IMG/VR virus record: IMGVR_UViG_3300048121_001141
Span: 1-25,456 of that record
Origin: a virus
Direction: 5' to 3' (one strand)
Length of the DNA: 25,456 bases
Positions 22,664 to 25,456 of the stretch are shown piece after piece. Under the pieces are notes generated by a model. That model was not told the origin of the DNA, did not search any database, and saw only the letters and a program-made list of their open reading frames with translations. The stretch's first letter is position 1; each line of letters opens with the position of its first letter. The position numbers were made by a program, and so were the translations under genes.

Positions 22664-23824
22664 TTATTTTCGTTTAATACTTCTTATTTTTAAGCCTCGT
22701 CCCGAATCAGGGTTAACTGACTTAACTTGAAATCCTCCTTTATTAGTTACTTCAGGCGCTCTACGCTCGCTCATATTTATATTTTTAGTTTTTCGTATTA
22801 CATCTTCCGTAGCTTCAGACTTGCCTTGCTCATAAAAGAACTTAGCAAATTTGTCAGGATTCATTGCGATTGATAAAGCTCTATGGTATCCGGCAGCGTC
22901 ACTAATTAAACCTTTGTCATCCAAATACTTATTAATAAAGTTCATTGGAGTCTCTTGAGTTTTTTTAATTGTCTGCGCATCACCTGGAGAGAAGGTTACT
23001 GTTTTGTCGTCAAGCACGAAATCAAAACCTTTGAAATCTTCAGTAAAAACTTTATCGGTTTCTTTTAAAAACCAATTACGTTTTGCCTCACTTTCCTGTT
23101 GTTGAGTTTTAACAGATTCTAAATATTGCCTATACTCTTGAAGTTCTTCATTGTCGCTCTGAGAATCAACAACCGGTCTCGACTCAAGGGGTTGCTTGTA
23201 TAATTCTTTTTGCTCATTAAAAAACTTCTTCGCTTTAGCAATAGTTTTCTTTTTTGCTAATTTTGTTTTTTTAATTACAGACTCTTCATCTAGTTCTTCA
23301 TCCCAAGAATAATCCTCCATTAGAGAATCAATATCTTCAGGGTCTAAACCTTCGCCTTCTGTAACTGTCAAATACTCTCTTAGCAAAGAATCAGGATTCA
23401 TAGCACTAAAGTCTCTTTGTAATTTTACATAGTCTTCAATACCTCTTCCTGTTTCTTTTTTATACTTAAAGTAAGCTGCAACATCCTCTGGAAGCTCTTC
23501 AGCTTCTTGTCTTGCCGCATTTAATTCATCTAGTGAATTAATTTCCTTACCATATCTTTTTCCAATATATGAAAGAACGTCTTGTTCAGATAGCTCGGCT
23601 GGTTCTTCAACTTGCTCGGGCGTATCTTCAGTTTTTTCTTCTTCTGCTTTAGGAGTGTCTTCAACGACACTATCTTCAGCAAAATCCATTTTTATCTGAG
23701 GAGTTTCTTCTGTTGATTCAGAAGTATCATTTAACTTCTCCTCATGCTTGTCAAGAAGTTCCTGTTCAACCTCTTGTACTGACTTTTCTTCAACGGCATC
23801 AACCGCTCGTACTTTTAATTCCAT
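22664..23824 (-). CDS. Scaffold-like acidic protein, 386 aa
   Basis: The first 80 residues are strongly acidic and probably disordered (EEKTEDTPEQVEEPAELSEQ), followed by helical, highly charged segments (about 85-260) and a basic C-terminus (GRGLKIRSIKRK). This composition and the position directly before the major capsid gene are those of phage scaffolding proteins, whose basic tail contacts the coat protein during procapsid assembly. No protease motif is seen. The start at 23824 is preceded by an AT-rich leader and a TAnnTTTG box. It is separated from the capsid gene by 19 bases without a terminator, so the two share a transcript. Function is inferred from composition and context. Confidence 0.8.
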   Translation of the reverse strand: MELKVRAVDAVEEKSVQEVEQELLDKHEEKLNDTSESTEETPQIKMDFAEDSVVEDTPKAEEEKTEDTPEQVEEPAELSEQDVLSYIGKRYGKEINSLDELNAARQEAEELPEDVAAYFKYKKETGRGIEDYVKLQRDFSAMNPDSLLREYLTVTEGEGLDPEDIDSLMEDYSWDEELDEESVIKKTKLAKKKTIAKAKKFFNEQKELYKQPLESRPVVDSQSDNEELQEYRQYLESVKTQQQESEAKRNWFLKETDKVFTEDFKGFDFVLDDKTVTFSPGDAQTIKKTQETPMNFINKYLDDKGLISDAAGYHRALSIAMNPDKFAKFFYEQGKSEATEDVIRKTKNINMSERRAPEVTNKGGFQVKSVNPDSGRGLKIRSIKRK

Positions 23825-23842
23825 TTAATTTAATTTAGATTA

Positions 23843-23850
23843 CAAATTTA
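23843..23850 (-). promoter_or_regulatory. Bacteroidetes-type -7 box (TAAATTTG) before the scaffold-capsid genes
   Basis: The box lies in the 45-base gap after the portal stop, 18 bases before the ATG at 23824, in the context GTAAATTTGTAATCTAAAT. It matches TAnnTTTG and resembles the sites at 9913 and 8058. It would allow extra transcription of scaffold and capsid. No good -33 element is found. Confidence 0.4.
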
Positions 23851-23869
23851 CTTAAAATTTTAATGCTCA

Positions 23870-25456
23870 TTATCGAGGTGAAAACTCAGATAAATCAAAG
23901 CCATCTAGGCTATCTTCATTAGATTCAAAATTCTGTGGAGGTAAATTATTTTTACGTTGTGAAATCAATTTACTCTGTTCAGTATTTTGTTGACTAATTC
24001 TATCAGACTTAGCTTTCTCTCTAGAGTCTTCTCTGTTTGATAAAGATTGCTCAGTCATACCATGCAATTGTAAGTTATAATTAAACTCTTGCTGCATTAA
24101 GTTAGATTTAAGTTGAGCTTCTGCTTTTTGTTTTTCAATTTCAAAAGCTATTTCTGCTTGCTTCACTTTCATCTTAGATTGCGTTTCAAGCTCTATCTTT
24201 TGAAGTGCTACTTGCGCAGCCATCTCCTGAGACTTGAGCTGTTGTTGAGCTGTCATTGCTTGCTTTTGCATAGCCATCTTTTCATCACGCTCCTGCTTAG
24301 CAAGTCTCTTAACTTTCAATAATTGATTAGCAAGTTTAAGATTTTTAATCTCACGAATATCAATGGCATCTTCAAGATTAATATCTTGTTTAGATAAAGC
24401 CATCTGTATATTCTGCTCCAGCATAGCTTTTTGCTCTTCGTCTGGAGACAACTCTATAAACACACCAAAGTCATAAATATATAAGTCTGATATTTCACCA
24501 AGTATACTTACATTGTATTTACCAATCTTATTTATAAAGTCTTCCTTAAAGTCTGCATACTCTAAAATATCTGCGATACGATAAGTTAATGCTTCCGATA
24601 GGCTTCTGTATATATATAGACTACCGTCTAATATGTGTCTTGTTGCAGTGTTTGAATTTAATGCTGCTAACTTCTGAACACCAACTAAAGCATCTGGAGA
24701 TGGCGTAGAACCGTCTCTCGCTTCATTTAAGCCTGTTACAGAGCGAATCATATCTAAGTAATGGTTATAGTTAGCTATAAGCATTTGTGTCTTAGAAGCG
24801 CCTGAACTGCTTGTAAGCTGTTGTATCGGAACTTTACCTTGATTGTATTCTCCATCCTGCGTGTAACTTCTACCCACTACACTACCTGTTTGGAAGTATA
24901 GTCTTAATGCATCAGATGGGTCATACGCCGCTCCTGTCCCCAGGTCGACTTCATTAAGTCCATCTGCATCTATATACACACCATCCGGTACAGTTCTAGC
25001 AATAACTTGCTGTAACTTTAAATGAGTAACCTGTATTAAATCAGCAAAAGGAATCATTCGTCTTACTAAAGACTCAATAACTCCTTTATACATTCTTGGT
25101 GCTACGGCAACATAATTAGGTAAGGCGTGCTGAGAAGAAGACTTTGGTCTAACCATATTCTTAGCAAGCTCCCACTTGAGAATTATGTTAGTTCCCATAA
25201 CCATCACTCCGTCATACCATACATCAATAGTCTTTTCTATTTTCTCAAACTTTCCGTCTTCCATCATTTCTTCTGGAGGATTAAAAGTATCGTCTTTTTC
25301 TATCATCTTAGAACCACCACCCTCAAGTATTCTCTTCTTATAAACCATCTTCTTAGTGGTCTTATAATTAAAATACATCAGAGTACAAGTGTCTCTATAA
25401 AAAATATCATTCTCATAAAACTGAGCTACATTATAATAGTCATACCAGCTCTGACT
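23870..25456 (-). CDS. Portal protein, partial (N-terminus beyond window)
   Basis: The frame is open to the right edge. Reading upstream of the first ATG at 25378 continues as AQFYENDIFYRDTCTL without a stop, so that ATG is internal and the gene starts outside the window; about 528 residues are in view. The central part (residues with VYIDADGLNEVDLGTG, MIRSVTGLNEARDGSTPSPD, ALVGVQKLAALNSNT, YIYRSLSEALTYRIADILEY) is characteristic of portal proteins of crAss-like and related phages as I recall them. It is followed by a long Gln/Lys/Glu-rich coiled coil (MQKQAMTAQQQLKSQEMAAQ), which fits the barrel or crown that projects into the capsid. It forms the DNA-translocating ring at one capsid vertex. 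The order before the scaffold and capsid genes supports the call. Confidence 0.85.
   Translation of the reverse strand, partial: SQSWYDYYNVAQFYENDIFYRDTCTLMYFNYKTTKKMVYKKRILEGGGSKMIEKDDTFNPPEEMMEDGKFEKIEKTIDVWYDGVMVMGTNIILKWELAKNMVRPKSSSQHALPNYVAVAPRMYKGVIESLVRRMIPFADLIQVTHLKLQQVIARTVPDGVYIDADGLNEVDLGTGAAYDPSDALRLYFQTGSVVGRSYTQDGEYNQGKVPIQQLTSSSGASKTQMLIANYNHYLDMIRSVTGLNEARDGSTPSPDALVGVQKLAALNSNTATRHILDGSLYIYRSLSEALTYRIADILEYADFKEDFINKIGKYNVSILGEISDLYIYDFGVFIELSPDEEQKAMLEQNIQMALSKQDINLEDAIDIREIKNLKLANQLLKVKRLAKQERDEKMAMQKQAMTAQQQLKSQEMAAQVALQKIELETQSKMKVKQAEIAFEIEKQKAEAQLKSNLMQQEFNYNLQLHGMTEQSLSNREDSREKAKSDRISQQNTEQSKLISQRKNNLPPQNFESNEDSLDGFDLSEFSPR

Noticed and set aside
25376-25378. ATG at 25378 as the start of the portal gene
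   Set aside because: The frame stays open upstream to the window edge with portal-like sequence, so this Met is internal.

Overview
This window looks like the virion-structure half of a tailed phage, most probably a short-tailed virus distantly related to crAss-like phages and infecting a (probably marine) Bacteroidetes/Flavobacteriia host. The basis is mixed. The gene order is portal, scaffold, major capsid, head-tail ring proteins, very large stabilization protein, adhesin-like proteins, ejection proteins. The N-termini of the stabilization and ring proteins read like the families I remember from crAss-like and marine flavophages. The DNA is AT-rich, start codons sit behind AT-rich leaders without Shine-Dalgarno motifs, and TAnnTTTG promoter-like boxes occur in four gene leaders. 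No database search was possible. Every gene is on the minus strand, so transcription runs from high to low coordinates and the first gene is the one at the right edge.

Right part (25456 to 18465), head and connector: a portal gene cut by the window edge, an acidic scaffold-like protein, the major capsid protein followed by a strong hairpin terminator, a conserved-looking unknown protein with its own terminator, then a promoter-like site and two ring/adaptor proteins. Middle part (18462 to 8072), tail and host interaction: a 1960-residue stabilization-type protein whose C-terminal third has become a chain of small Cys-containing modules joined by Pro-Thr linkers, then a 270-residue protein made only of such modules and linkers, a tandem prolyl-4-hydroxylase-like dioxygenase, a GT32-type glycosyltransferase translationally coupled to it, and a 607-residue protein. 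The last carries more modules, a cupredoxin-like domain, and at its C-terminus what appears to be the displaced C-terminal domain of the stabilization protein. Left part (8050 to 1), ejected or internal proteins: a cupin-like protein, an Ala-rich protein with an N-terminal hydrophobic helix, a 633-residue internal protein, and a giant protein (more than 1600 residues in view) that runs off the left edge.

The most interesting possibility is that the dioxygenase and glycosyltransferase, sandwiched between the genes for Pro-Thr-rich proteins, hydroxylate and then glycosylate those linkers. This would be a phage-encoded, extensin- or mucin-like modification of a tail adhesin. The window is almost fully coding: no gap between genes exceeds about 65 bases. 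I see no tRNA, CRISPR array, insertion sequence or integrase.
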